From Ontholestes murinus (taxonomy: Eukaryota; Arthropoda; Insecta; Coleoptera; Staphylinidae), in contig CAXAKX010001335.1 of NCBI GenBank assembly GCA_963969525.1, positions 1 to 64,000 of the forward strand: 64,000 nucleotides of DNA, in the 5' to 3' direction. Shown in pieces: positions 1-10,284 of this stretch; within the stretch, counting starts at the first letter, position 1; the number at the start of each line of letters is the position of its first letter. Position numbers and translations under genes: made by a program. The notes under the pieces are model-generated. The model was not told the origin of the DNA. It saw only the letters and a program-made list of their open reading frames with translations, and did no database searches.

Positions 1-770
1 ATCGTGTATTTTTATTTACGTTAATTGTCAAGAAACATAATTGAATTTTAAAGTGACGAACACAGTTACGTCAAAAACACCCACTCCTATTTATAGCTCT
101 CCGCGAAAATTAATTGAACAATCAGCATCGAGATAATTAAGTTGATGTCAAAGGCACCAGAATAAACGTAAGAAACAATGCTAAATCGGTTAATTTTCAG
201 GCCGTGTCATGCATGTTCAATGTAATTATATCGTAGTGAAGAGTTTCATTAATTCCTGATTTAAATTAATATGAAGATTTTGTGTAACATCCAATCACTG
301 AAATTAAATTATATTCATGAAAAATGCAACTGACTTTGCTATGATAACATTCTTTTAAATATCATAGAGGAAAAGTTGATAAAATTATACAGTTCTCCCG
401 CAAGGATTAGTACTAACAGTCAGTGCAGATATCCACACAATATTCCCCTCAAATATAATTTTCATTCAGTGCTCTACACACATCATGTAATAATATGAAT
501 ATATCCATTCAGCGATGAAGAAGTTTGGTCATTAATTAGTAAAATGGGCGCCACAAAATGAATTTACATTTCTGAAAAAAGCATTATTCATATTCTTCTC
601 AAAGCATCAAATTTACATTTTGATTAGTCAGAAAGAATTCTCATATTAAACATGTATCGATCAAATGTAAAAAATTATTTAATGTAATCGAAACTGTGTA
701 CAAAACTTGGTGGAGTGCAGAATTTTGTACGGATCTATCTCCATAGACAACATCTAAAAAACTCACCCTG
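1..770. other. AT-rich non-coding stretch
   Basis: No open frame of transposon type is seen. The first 180 bases have slightly raised GC and contain an 'AGCTCTCCGCG' block followed by AATTAATTG and TAATTAAG motifs. That block partly resembles one near 12,135 ('GGGCTCCGCAGAAAATTAAT'). It may be regulatory or an old dispersed repeat; the sequence alone does not decide. Confidence 0.5.
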
Positions 771-774
771 TACA

Positions 775-1000
775 TGAATTATATTTTACAAGGCTTATGT
801 TAGAGCAATCTTGGACTATGTGTGTACTATTTATGGAGCTGCAAGTATCACAACATTGGAGAAAGTTGATACCGCGCAACATTAAACATTAAAAATTGCT
901 TTAAGTACAATGGATTCCTCTTTACTCCATGCAATATTTGAGCTGAATCCCAGGAAGCCCCAATGTTTCTCAGATAATAGATAATGGCCAGGTAAACCAT
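775..1000 (+). pseudogene. Non-LTR retrotransposon RT C-terminal fragment (jockey/I-like)
   Basis: The translated stretch beginning 'YKAYVRAILDYVCTIYGAAS' and continuing into 'TLEKVDTAQH' followed by 'LKIALSTMDSS' is the segment just after the reverse transcriptase domain of jockey- and I-like non-LTR elements. In those families it reads roughly R-S-x-L-D-Y-G-C-x-x-Y-G-S-A, then LxKLDxxQHxALR. A stop interrupts it after TAQH and it decays after about 75 residues. Nothing of the catalytic RT core is left. The clade call is tentative. Confidence 0.6.
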
Positions 1001-1214
1001 TTTACGGTATAAATCTTTTCTTAGAGGAAGAACATATTTTAATATCTATCTGCAATTAAATTAACACTGTTATATTTCTTATTTCACTATTTTATTTAAT
1101 CACTAAATGTATATTTCGAACACTACGTGTCCATTACCAATAGTTAAATGACGTTTACAAAATTTTTGGTAACACATATATATATATAAACCAATCTAAT
1201 ACAAGACTTCAAAA

Positions 1215-2690
1215 TAAAAATCATAAAATCAGAAATGAGTGCCTTCTATAAAAAACGTGATTTTCTACAAACAAGTGCTTACGTTCTCCATTTGAAACTC
1301 GCAAAAACGACTCATCCACATACATGGGATCAAGCCTTACAAAAATGTTCAAAGTCATCGAAATAAAAGTGAAGAAGAAATCCTTCAGGCTACACAAGAA
1401 GATAAGGTATCTCATACAGCACCAAGGAATAACTAGTGATAAACAAAACCTGCCACCACTTCCATCACTCACAGTGATAAACAAATCAAACTAAACCTTC
1501 TCCGAAGATGAAATAAATCTTTTACAGAAAGGTTTAAAACACTCTTTAAGTCTAAAGCATGTTCCAGTAGAAGACATCCTAAATGATATAGAGTATGCAG
1601 CCTCGCGTTTGGAAGAAGATAAGGCCACAGCATTTCGCATATCAATGAAGGAATGCCTCCTAAATGTGACAAAAAAGAAGAAACAAAACAAAAAGTACAA
1701 TACTGAAATAGTAACCACAAAGAAATGTTTTTTTTCTTAAATAAGATAAAAGTAATGCCACAGTTATTGTTAACAAAGTAGACTATTTACAAGATGTTAG
1801 AACAATTTCAGAAACTTGCCCCAACATAAGACAAACTAAAAATCCATTAGCTACCTTCAACAGTAAAATTAATAACACTTTAAAACAGTCTACAAATTTA
1901 ATAGACAAAAAAACAGCCAATTCATTCAAGTTAAAGAACCCCTAGTTATCCAGATTATATTGCCTTCTGAAGATACACAAACCAACCCGGGAACAAATAT
2001 AGGCCCATAGTTGCGGATATAAACAAATTAGCAAAATGGTTAGTTTAAGAATTTAAAAATCTTAAAATACACAACATCTTTTCAGTTAAAAACTCCTTTG
2101 AGTTTACAAAAATATTGGATAACTTTGAATTCGCACCGGATGAAGTCACTGTTTCCCAGTATACCAATAGACGACACATTAAGTATTCTTAAACACATTT
2201 TAATAGAAAATAACATTCCCACAGATAAAGTCAAATTAACAAAAATTGTAATGGATTTAAACACTTTTGAATTTGAAGGTAATTACTATAAACAGACCTT
2301 TGGTACTGTCATGGGTAACCCCCTTTCACCCTTTCTTTCCGATTTTTTTCTAAATCATCTCGAAAATAGAGCTAAAACAGAATTGAACAATTTTCCAGAA
2401 ACTTGGGTCAGGTACGTGGATGATATTTTTACCATCACAAAAAAACGATTTCAATATTTTTCAATTTTCATCTAAACTGAACAGTTTTTATCCCACCATT
2501 AAATTTACGTATTTTAAATCCAACAAACAACTTGCCTTTTTAGATTTACTTGTTATTACAAAAGACAGAAAATTGGAATTCAATATTCACAGAGAGCCAA
2601 CTGATACATACAACTATATTCACTCGAGCTTATTTTCTCCATCTAAACATAAAATCTATGCTTTTAACAGTAATATATACAGAGCCATAT
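1215..2690 (+). mobile_element. Penelope-like element, N-terminal and RT regions, degenerate
   Basis: From 1475 the + strand reads 'TFSEDEINLLQKGLKHSLSL', then 'VEDILNDIEYAASRLEE', the conserved N-terminal segment of Penelope-like proteins. After a gap with stops, 'KIHKPT' near 1976 and 'RPIVADINKLAKW' lead into the RT core. That core lies at 2098-2475 with 'FGTVMGNPLSPFLSDFFLNH' (motif B) and 'RYVDDIF' (motif C). It continues in another frame to 2690 ('KQLAFLDLLV' and 'FNIHREPTDTYNYIHSS'). The GIY-YIG endonuclease and the 3' pseudo-LTR are missing: Ty3/Gypsy sequence starts at about 2690. The element is dead by several frameshifts and stops. Confidence 0.88.
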
Positions 2691-2945
2691 GTTCAAAGAA
2701 ATACATGATAATCCGACTACCAGATATTATGGATTCTGCGGAACTTACCAACATTACTATTGGGAGAAGACCAAGTAACGTAAAGCACGCACGATTCATT
2801 CAGACTACAGTAACTTTGAGATAATCTCATTTGATCTATTTGGACCGCTGACTACGTCTTTACAGGGATACTCCACTATACTCATAGTGGAATACATCGC
2901 CAGCAAATGGGTCGAAATCCGGCCAGTGAAAAAAGCCACGGCCAC
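2690..2945 (+). pseudogene. Ty3/Gypsy integrase fragment
   Basis: Frame 3 gives 'KEIHDNPTTRYYGFCGTYQH' followed by YYW, the remnant of the H2C2 zinc-binding segment of Gypsy integrases. It runs into 'FEIISFDLFGPL' and 'STILIVEYIASKWVEIRPVK', the start of the catalytic core with the first acidic residue in 'DLFGPL'. It begins exactly where the Penelope element stops and breaks off at about 2945, where gag-like sequence follows. Integrase before gag is the wrong order for one element, so this is the tail of a separate copy or a rearrangement. Confidence 0.8.
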
Positions 2946-2989
2946 AGAATGGAATACTGTTCATTAGTGCTGTCATGCAAAAATGATCC

Positions 2990-3390
2990 ATCTTATCCAA
3001 ATATATACAAACATGTCGAACATATGACGGAAGCAGATTCAGTCACAGAACTTCAACTTGTTCTAGAAAATGGGAAGAAAACAGAGCAGATATTAGAACC
3101 TGACACCGCTTTTCGAAACGAAATTGCCCCGCAAAACCCGAATTACAAGATATTTTCAAGAAACAAGACCTAGTTTAAACTGGTTACTTGATCGAGACGA
3201 TATTACCAGAGAGGAAGACGGTAACGTCTACCCCAAGACAGCGTCAGGCATCTGCACCACTGCACCGTACCCCTTCCTAGGAGGGACACCATCCATCTCT
3301 ACTCCCACTCATTCACACAGCCATCTTCGCACCCTACTTAAAGAGAATCCACCCTTTTTGTCTGTCTGTGAGCGCTCATCTACTTAGCCT
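2990..3390 (+). pseudogene. Ty3/Gypsy gag-like fragment, first copy
   Basis: The stretch includes 'KHVEHMTEADSVTELQLVLE' and, in a neighbouring frame, 'DTAFRNEIAPQNP'. It matches the better-preserved gag-like segment at 3586-3720 of this window ('IVEHMTEADVTGI', 'QLFETHLPRNKSL'). The two copies lie about 575 bp apart in the same orientation. After 3180 only weak coding signal remains. The reading frame is broken and no zinc knuckle is seen. Confidence 0.6.
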
Positions 3391-3399
3391 AACAGCCCT

Positions 3400-3800
3400 T
3401 TTTAATAACGCTCGTCTTCTGAGCTTACTAATTGCTCTACATTACGCACCATGCTAGAAACGAGTACAACTACGCTGTCACCGAATGGAACCACAGCTAG
3501 GCACAGTTCCAAGCAATTATGGACAGAATGGTTTGAGGGAGAGGCCGATAACCAAAATTCATTAGTATAATCTTCAGTATACAAAATCGTCGAACACATG
3601 ACGGAAGCAGATGTCACAGGAATTTAGGTTCTCCTCGAAGGACCCGCAAACAACTGGTGGGAAGAAATCAAATTGGAAATCGAAACCTCAATACAGCTGT
3701 TCGAAACGCATTTGCCCCGTAACAAATCTTTGACAAAAAACATGAAACCAGCAAGCACGGATTAGTTCATAATTAAGAAACGAGCCCTGTTCAGCAGAAT
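3400..3800 (+). pseudogene. Ty3/Gypsy gag-like fragment, second copy
   Basis: Translation around 3586-3720 gives 'TKIVEHMTEADVTGI', then a stop, then 'VLLEGPANNWWEEIKLEIET' and 'IQLFETHLPRNKSL'. 'LLEGPANNWW' is the recognisable capsid-region signature of Ty3/Gypsy Gag (L-x-G-x-A-x-x-W-W/Y). It sits just upstream of Gypsy RT sequence in the same orientation and so probably belongs with it. Protease is not recognisable. Confidence 0.65.
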
Positions 3801-4635
3801 GAATAAGCAGACAAGGAGACAACATTATTATTAGTCGTAATCTACAGACTGTAACACATAGATAGAAGGAAAAATTCCAAGGGACTCGTTTAGAATTTAT
3901 AACGAGTTAATAAATTCAGCAAGGAATATCGTGACAGTAACTGAAAGATGCCCACTCCCATTTCCACGAATGGATGACCTAATTCACAATGGGTTACCAG
4001 GAAAATACACATCCACCATAGATTTAAGAAGTGAATACTGGCAATTTCCTGTAGCAACCGATGTCACGGAGAAAACCGCGTTCACCTACCCATTTGGACT
4101 ATTTGAGTTCAAATCAATGTGCCACCTTTAAAACCTGGAGGACGTCCTAAAGCTTGTGACTGAAATGTCGATGTCAGCAAACAGAGAGGAAACCAACCGG
4201 TGTTTCAAACAAAATATCTAGACCGCATCATCTCAAATGGAAGAATCACTACGGACCCTAAGCGTATTCGAACAATCGCTATGTGAAAACGCCTTCGTAA
4301 TCGTTCAAAACTATTCGTGGTACAACAGATTCATATGAAGCATACAGATAACAAGCCTTTTTAAGATGAACGCCACATAGAAATGGGGGAGAAACACAAA
4401 AAGCCGCAGTAGGCTAAATTAAAACGGTGCTAACCGCTGAATGTCATGAAATTCCACTGCTCCAATATTGAAGCCAGTCTATTTCGAAAAACGACTAGCG
4501 ACTTCGACCTCAAAGAAGTTCTAATCTAGAGGAGGGACCATCTTGTTTAAAGCACCAAGCCTAGCTAGATGGACCTTGCAGCTGCAGCCGTTCGACATCA
4601 CCATCAAATACACCCCTGGAAGATCAAATTTTATA

Positions 4636-4817
4636 ACTTTAAATAAAATAAACTAAACTTTGTTTATATCACACACTTTATTATTTCAGTGACTATAGTT
4701 TCGACACAATTTAGCTGGTCATTATCAAACGATTAGTTTGATATAAGCAAAGTTTATTTTATTTTATTTAAAGTTATAAAATATGTATCACAAAGTAAAA
4801 GCCTCTACAATCAAATA
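4636..4817. mobile_element. 182-bp Penelope-derived foldback insertion with 12-bp TSD
   Basis: The insertion interrupts the Gypsy reading frame and is flanked by a perfect 12-bp target-site duplication, TCAAATTTTATA, at 4624-4635 and 4818-4829. Its arms at 4636-4671 and about 4739-4774 are inverted copies, roughly 33 of 36 bases pairing. Between them on the - strand lies a hammerhead-like core. The right flank (CACAAAGTAAAAGCCTCTAC, about 4790-4809) closely matches 56352-56371. Penelope elements make 10-15 bp duplications and carry hammerhead motifs in their pseudo-LTRs, so this looks like an insertion made only of pseudo-LTR parts. Confidence 0.75.
4685..4733 (-). ncRNA. Hammerhead-ribozyme-like motif (Penelope pseudo-LTR)
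   Basis: Read on the - strand: box I variant TTGATAAT (4721-4728), helix II closed by GAC...GTC, box II GAAAC (4698-4702), helix III segment ACTATAGT (self-complementary, 4692-4699), cleavage triplet GTC (4691-4693). Canonical C3 and G8 are replaced by U and A, which would still pair. Helix I is weak (two clear pairs next to the core), so activity is doubtful for this copy. Confidence 0.5.
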
Positions 4818-5264
4818 TCAAATTTTATAGCTGTTGCACTATCCAGAATACCGAGCTACAATATCACCGAAATGAAACTAGTTCAGGTTGAACTGCCACA
4901 ACGATGCGCCGCTGATATCTGGAGAACATAATATCAGGACGAAGATTTGAAGAAAATTATTGACACCTTTTAAGCTAAGCCGAAAATGGAAGACGCCATT
5001 TATTATAGCAATACCTCCTCAAACTTGTTTTGTTTTACATCGTTTCATCCCTAACGTTGATAACGAGAATGCTTAACAATGTATAGCGTAAGAAGAAGAT
5101 CCATATATGTTAAAAGAATTCCATGATAAAACGACTGAAAGATTTTATGGAAAAATAAGAATAGAATAGTAGAAATATTTTTGTACTTAAATCAAATCAA
5201 TGCCACTACAAAAACACATTTAAAATTATGCACTAAAATGCCAAGGGCATCAATAAATAATTTA

Positions 5265-5530
5265 AATTTTATTTATTTATTTATTTATTTACTTGTTTTA
5301 ATTCTGTGCCAACATAAAAACCTAATACATACAAAAATAATATAAATAATATTAATGCAAAAATTAGAATGCACGAGAATTGGGCAGAGTTCATCCTAGA
5401 TGATCTTCCACTCGTATCCTACTTCTTCTGCTGACGCTGCTGTCGTACAGGAACTCATCAGAAACCATTGAACCATATTTAGGTTTATGTTTGCCATACC
5501 ACGCTAGGCTGATGATATCTAAAATAAAAC
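5265..5530 (-). mobile_element. Non-LTR element 3' end with (TAAA)n tail
   Basis: On the - strand a short coding remnant ('YEWKII', stop, 'DELCPILVHS') is followed by AT-rich sequence and ends in about six TAAA units (TTTA on the + strand, about 5272-5291). This is the tail type made by target-primed reverse transcription. The same end, with 'YQWKIV', stop, 'DELCPILVQS', is found at 58,130-58,280, so it is a dispersed family. The family is not recognised. No RT is attached here. Confidence 0.6.
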
Positions 5531-5539
5531 TAAACCAGA

Positions 5540-5925
5540 CCGCAGCTGTTTTGGCAGGGAAATAGTAATTAATTTTTTTTAGATAATTAATCTAAAGTTT
5601 CTTTATGGAATGACCTATTTTATTAGGCACATGTTTGTTTGGGTTTAGATTCAGAAAGCAAGCACATATAAATATTCATGAGAGTATTTTTTATGTAAAA
5701 CGTTTGGTGGATTATTAGATTAGATAGAATATGATGACAGAGTAATCTTTAACGTTACAATAACAAATTGTAAAGTGTAGTGAATGTATTAGTGTGCTTC
5801 TATAATGCGAAAATATTTATTACAGTATTAGAAGAGATGTAAAGGTAATATTAAAATACCGGGTTTAAATTCGCAGCAAAATTTGAACTGCGGCGAATAC
5901 TGTTCAATTTTCTCAACATTACCTG
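5540..5925. other. AT-rich stretch, no feature seen
   Basis: No coding or repeat signal could be supported between the non-LTR 3' end and the R1-like relic. Confidence 0.5.
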
Positions 5926-5929
5926 TCGA

Positions 5930-6995
5930 TCAATATGCTTCAAAAAGAATTGGAATCTATCGTAATCATAGTGAGATTTAATGCTGCTGACGACGTTGCG
6001 GGTCCTGTTTCTATGGAACACGGGACACGGCCCACGATCCTGACATCGTCCCATTCACCAAAGAGGAAGGCACCACGAGCCCTTCCTAACGGGAAAGCCG
6101 CTGAGCCGTCTAGAATACCAAACGATGCATTCAGGGTATTCGTAGCGAACCGGCCAACGTTCTCCACTAGCCAGCCCAACGGCTACCTCAGCGCCTCCCA
6201 CATCTTATGACAGGTACCGCTCTCGTGCCTCTTGGTCATCGAAGGGAAAGTACTGCCTGGTCCGGGATAGGCTTCGCCATGAGCTGAAAGATAACGGCGG
6301 CCTCTCGCTTTGCCAATAGGGATTCACGAGGGGAAAGTCTACAGTGGACGCTCTAAGGGTGGTCAAGAGGTTGGTAGATGATGCGAATCAGGGGCTTTTG
6401 AGCAGAAAGAGGTACTGCCTGGGCATAGCGCTTATGCGCGACCGCGGGATATACTACTGCACGAATATTATTTATGACGCCGTGTTAAGTCTCGAGATGC
6501 TCTAGGGCTTAGATGTGGTCGGCTTTGCAGGGAGTTGGAAGATTAAGGCGATACCGCCTTAAGCTTGTCACAAGACCGGAGCTACGTGGATTTCCAGGCG
6601 TAGAGCAGGGAGGTATAGCATTCTGCTCCTGGGCCAGGACGTGCGGTAACTCCTAAGATGAAGTGAAACCAAACCCTAGCAGTCGCGTACAGACTGCGGC
6701 GATGAGAGAAGCGCGCATATCAGCAGCTATGTTCCGGCTAATGGCCAATAAATGATATCGGAGAAGAAGCAGCGGGACGTGGACATACTACTCCCCCAAA
6801 CCTAGAAATAGAAGCGAGAGGGGTACCGCACAGGAAGATCAAGCGCGATGCCAGATAAGATTAACGAAAGTAGACCCGCACCCTCATCCCCGAGGTGGAG
6901 ACCACCCAGTTCCTATAGAAATGCTTCATGAGCTACCTGTGCCGGATCGGCAAAACGGAGGACGCGAAGTACAGGTGGGAGCATCAGTAAGGAGA
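5930..6995 (+). mobile_element. R1-like non-LTR retrotransposon relic (RT)
   Basis: GC content rises sharply here, as is usual for R1-group elements. Translated pieces in changing frames: 'IPNDAFRVFVANRP' (start of RT), 'DRLRHELKDNGGLSL', then 'GFTRGKSTVDALRVVKRLVD' and 'DANQGLLSRKRYCLGIAL' (R1 motif: fxxGRSTvDALxxV), 'DVVGFAGSW' where 'VVGFADD' is expected, and near the end 'SYLCRIGKTEDAKYRWEHQ'. The last matches the R1 C-terminal region before the zinc-binding motif. The catalytic aspartates are lost, stops are numerous, and no R1 28S rDNA target is adjacent, so this is a dispersed dead copy. Confidence 0.8.
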
Positions 6996-6999
6996 AATT

Positions 7000-7545
7000 A
7001 AAAAATATTTATTATTAATGCTTCGAATAATTCAAGTAGATGGCTACATATTTTTTCTATTTTTTTAATATTTAAGTATAAGATTCAAAATTTGGAATCT
7101 AAAGATTCACCTGCCATGTTTTATGTTTTATTATTTATCATTTGTTATGTGTCATTAGTTCATTAGTCGTTTATAATCATGCAATCTGTTTAAATTTCAA
7201 ACTGATTTGTCTTAAACATGTGTACTATCGTGTCCTTTTTGAACAGTAAATAAGACATTTTCAGTGAATTAATGTTAAATTTTTGAGGTTAAAAAAGAAA
7301 AAATCAAATGCCATCGTCTTAATATTCGACCGATAGCATTTGTTTTTTATTAATTTCTGGTACAATTGATAATTTAAAATTTATGCAATAATATTTTTTG
7401 ATTAATATTTTCATTGTCTTAAATATAATATCAAAAAAACTTTGCATTGCTGAAGAAATTTTTGTATATGAATGATGAACAAAATTAGATGTAAATTTAG
7501 CGAATGAGAATTTTAATGCTCAAAGCTGTGCCTGTGTAGCCTGTA
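7000..7545. other. AT-rich stretch, no gene
   Basis: No transposon coding remnant recognised. From about 7130 scattered TCATTTGTTATGTGTCAT-like words foreshadow the repeat that follows. Confidence 0.4.
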
Positions 7546-8725
7546 ATTTGATATCTTTATCGGTCATCTATCATATGTAATTGATAATCTGACATTTGCC
7601 ATCTTCCTCTGTCATCTGTAATGCATCATCTATTATCTGCCATGTGCCATCTACCATTTGCCATCATAAGTAAATTTGTCACTTTTTCTATTTGTAGACA
7701 GAGACCTATCAACTGTTTTCTGTTATTTGTCATCAGCCATCTGTAATCATCATAATTTTGAATACAATTTAAGTAATTTAATATCATCTGTCATCATTAA
7801 GTTAAAATTCATAATTACATAAATTTTGAATGTTAATATCATAAGTAATGCGTCATACCCCATTTGTCTTCTACTTGTCTGTTATCTGTCATCTGTAATT
7901 CAAAATTCATATTTAATTAAATATTTAACATCACTAGTTATTTGTCATTTGTCTTCTACCATCTGTCATGTATCATTTGTTATCTGTAATGTGTAATCTG
8001 TCAGCTGTCGTCTGTCATATGTCAAATATCATCCATCATCTGTTATTTATTATCTCTAATTAATCTTTTATTATTTGTCAACTATAATTCAGCAATTATA
8101 ATTTTGAATAACATATGCCATCTATTATATTCCATATATCAATAGCTGTCATCAGTTGTCTAGTATTTTTCGTCTGTTATCTGGCATCAGTAATTCAGAT
8201 ATGATCACTTCAAACACAATTTGAGTAAAATTAAGGTGTTTAATGTCTCGATCATATGTCATCATCTGCTATCTGCCATCTATTATCTATCATCTGTCAC
8301 CTGTCAACTGTTACTTGTCATTTGTTATCTATTATCTATGATTTGACATCTCAAATTTATCACCTGTCATCTATCATTAGTCATCTGTTACCTATCAATT
8401 GATATCCGTTTTCTGTCATCTGTCCTATGTCATCTGGAATTTATTAACTGTCATTCGTTACCTGTCATCTGTCATTATTAATTGATAAAATACAATTTAA
8501 ATAAATCAATGCCATATGATATATGGGATCTGTTAACAGTCACAGTTGTCTGTCATCTACGTTTTAGTAATTTAAAAATCGTAATTAGAATTATAAATTT
8601 GAATATTTAACATCGTCTGCTATCTGATAACTATTACTCTTCATTTTTCATCTGTAATTCAACTCATAACTAAATCTATAATCTGTTAAGTGTCACCTGT
8701 CTACTGTCATCTGGTGTCTAAGAAA
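7545..8725. repeat. Degenerate short-period repeat rich in TGTCATC / TCTGTCAT words
   Basis: Over about 1.2 kb the + strand is built from variants of ATCTGTCATCTGTTATC. CATCT, TGTCAT, TGCCATC and TTATCTGTC recur at mostly 7-base spacing, interrupted by AT-rich islands (around 7740-7850 and 8060-8120). Copies are too diverged and too irregularly spaced for a CRISPR or clean minisatellite. The pattern fits an old, decayed heptamer-like tandem array. No open reading frame runs through it. Confidence 0.65.
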
Positions 8726-8863
8726 TTATAAGTATTTTTTTCTTCTTCTAACTGATTGTCTAGCGATTTTCAATTGTTTTATTAAACGTATTGTCAACTG
8801 TTTTCAACTACCCTAATTTCACAAGTATTACAATTGAATACATCCATTGCTTTATGCACTAAC

Positions 8864-8967
8864 CTAGCGTACTCTTGACCTACCACAATAAACTGTACGT
8901 TGATCTAGCGTACTCTTGACCTACGTTAATATGAGATCGGTTGAGGTAGGTCAAGAGTACGCTAGAT
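8864..8967. repeat. 20-bp repeat: two direct copies and one inverted copy forming a 22-bp hairpin
   Basis: CTAGCGTACTCTTGACCTAC occurs at 8864-8883 and 8905-8924, and its exact reverse complement at 8946-8965. The second and third copies extend to 22 perfectly complementary bases (8903-8924 with 8946-8967) around a 21-nt loop. A transcript of either strand would fold into a strong hairpin. No coding sequence or recognisable transposon surrounds it. It might be the end of an unrecognised DNA element or a small-RNA hairpin. Confidence 0.85.
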
Positions 8968-8969
8968 GG

Positions 8970-9730
8970 TAAATTCCAAATTTATTCTGTCTGATTAAGA
9001 TGATACTATGGGTTAATTTGTCATTAATTGAGATAGGACGTAGATTTTAAATTTAGATCGTTTAAAAATGTTTTACTAAGGTTAAGTGAGCAGTTAATTA
9101 AATAAAATTCCTTTATTTTTTTATTAGTCTTGAGAACCGTGAATTTATGGTACTAAGCTTGCTAGGAAATTTAATGGATTAAAAATGGAAACATTTGCAT
9201 TAAAAGCCTCATATTTTCAAGTAAAATATTTGATACCAGAGGATAAAAAATGTAAAGACTGAATGATAACTAGAGATGAGAGGAGGACAGTAGGGGGCAT
9301 GGGTAAAGTATTGTCATAGTTCCACCATTGTCACCGTGTTCATTGGAGCCAGTGTTACCTCTGCGAAGCTATCACGTCCCCAACTAATAAAAAAAAAATT
9401 AATCCTGTCTTTCTTGGCATTATTCAACTCTGTCTTTTGTGAAGTTGCATCAAATAAGATGTTGGTACATAAGGAGATTAAAAGCCGAAATTCATCAGTA
9501 CACAAATCTTTTTTCGAGTCAACGCCTATTGCACTCGAATCACAACATTTCTCTTCAAGCTTCATATGTGTAGAATGCATAGTTTTACGATCGTACGTAA
9601 TTCACTGGAGGATATCTCTATTAAGACAACGTTGCGGGGTATTTTTTCTAGGCTTGGGTAATGCACTTGAATCTTCAAGCAACTTCAGGAAATACTTTAT
9701 TTCACTCATACCAGACATCAACATTGGACA
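8970..9730. other. Unassigned stretch, possible coding remnant on - strand
   Basis: 9314-9580 on the - strand is open for 88 codons, and 9336-9749 on the + strand for 137 codons. Neither matches a family I recognise, and the two overlap. Base composition is less AT-rich than the neighbours, and the region directly precedes a mariner relic, so it may be part of a transposon. No function is proposed. Confidence 0.3.
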
Positions 9731-9734
9731 TTCT

Positions 9735-10015
9735 GAACGAGCAATTTAGAGACATGGTCATCTAACAAGGAGGTGGCCTCGAGATGTGCTATTTGACCCC
9801 GTTAGACCTTTTCCTGTTGAGTTTTCTATAGTCAAAGGTCAATGCAAATAAGCCATAAACCACTGCGGCCCTCAAAGCCAAGAAGCCAACATAACTTGTG
9901 CCATCGGTTTTTTATGCGCCACAGTCATGGAAAAATTGAAATTTCGGATGCGCACCAACCACTGAAGCCGCGGCGGACATTTGCACGATGTTATATTCCA
10001 TACATAATAGCCTTT
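9735..10015 (+). pseudogene. Mariner-related (DUF4817-type) transposase C-terminus, relic
   Basis: The + strand reads 'MCYLTPLDLFLLSFL', stop, 'SKVNANKP' and, in another frame, 'VMEKLKFRMRTNH', stop, 'SRGGHLHDVIFHT'. In this arthropod transposase family the same positions read WPPRSPDLTPLDFFLWGxxKxxVY (around the last catalytic aspartate), then a VxENxxxRxxxCxxxxGGHxxDxxFH tail. A frameshift and stops are present. Upstream transposase sequence is not recognisable here. Confidence 0.75.
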
Positions 10016-10284
10016 AAGAAGAATTAAAAAAATCGATGATATCTCACACATACTTTGTTTTATTAAGGTTAAAGATAGGGAGCGCTTGATGAAAGATGTT
10101 ATATTAAACATATTATTAGAACAGAAAATACAAATAATTAATCAAAATATTAAGCTGCAGAAAGTTAACTAGAAAAGCTGAGCCTATCTTTAAGTATTTC
10201 TTTCTACTTTGAACCGGCCGGTAAATATTCTTTGGGATAATACACAACCAATTACAACCATTACAACACGATCAACTACAACTA

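Larger units (their letters stand above)
3895..5190 (+). mobile_element. Ty3/Gypsy pol relic (RT, RNase H, start of integrase)
   Basis: At 3931-4131 the frame reads 'CPLPFPRMDDLIHNGLPGKY', 'STIDLRSEYWQFPVA' and 'EKTAFTYPFGLFEFKSM'. These are RT blocks 1-3 of Ty3/Gypsy pol, including the first catalytic aspartate in 'STIDLRS'. The YxDD block is lost. 'RWTLQLQPFDITIKYTPGRS' near 4570 is the end of RNase H. After an insertion (4636-4817) the frame resumes with 'SNFIAVALSRIPSYN' and, near 5100, 'DPYMLKEFHDKTTERFYGKI', an integrase H2C2-like segment. Stops and frame changes are frequent, so the element is inactive. Confidence 0.85.

Noticed and set aside
1221..1720. Three overlapping - strand frames of 75-87 codons
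   Set aside because: Antisense shadows of the Penelope N-terminal region, which is clear on the + strand.
5930..6995. Site-specific R1 insertion in 28S rDNA
   Set aside because: The flanks are AT-rich non-rDNA and the copy is full of stops, so it is a dispersed relic.
7545..8725. CRISPR-like or clean tandem array
   Set aside because: Units are about 7 bases and diverged, spacing is irregular and there are no spacers; the host is a eukaryote.
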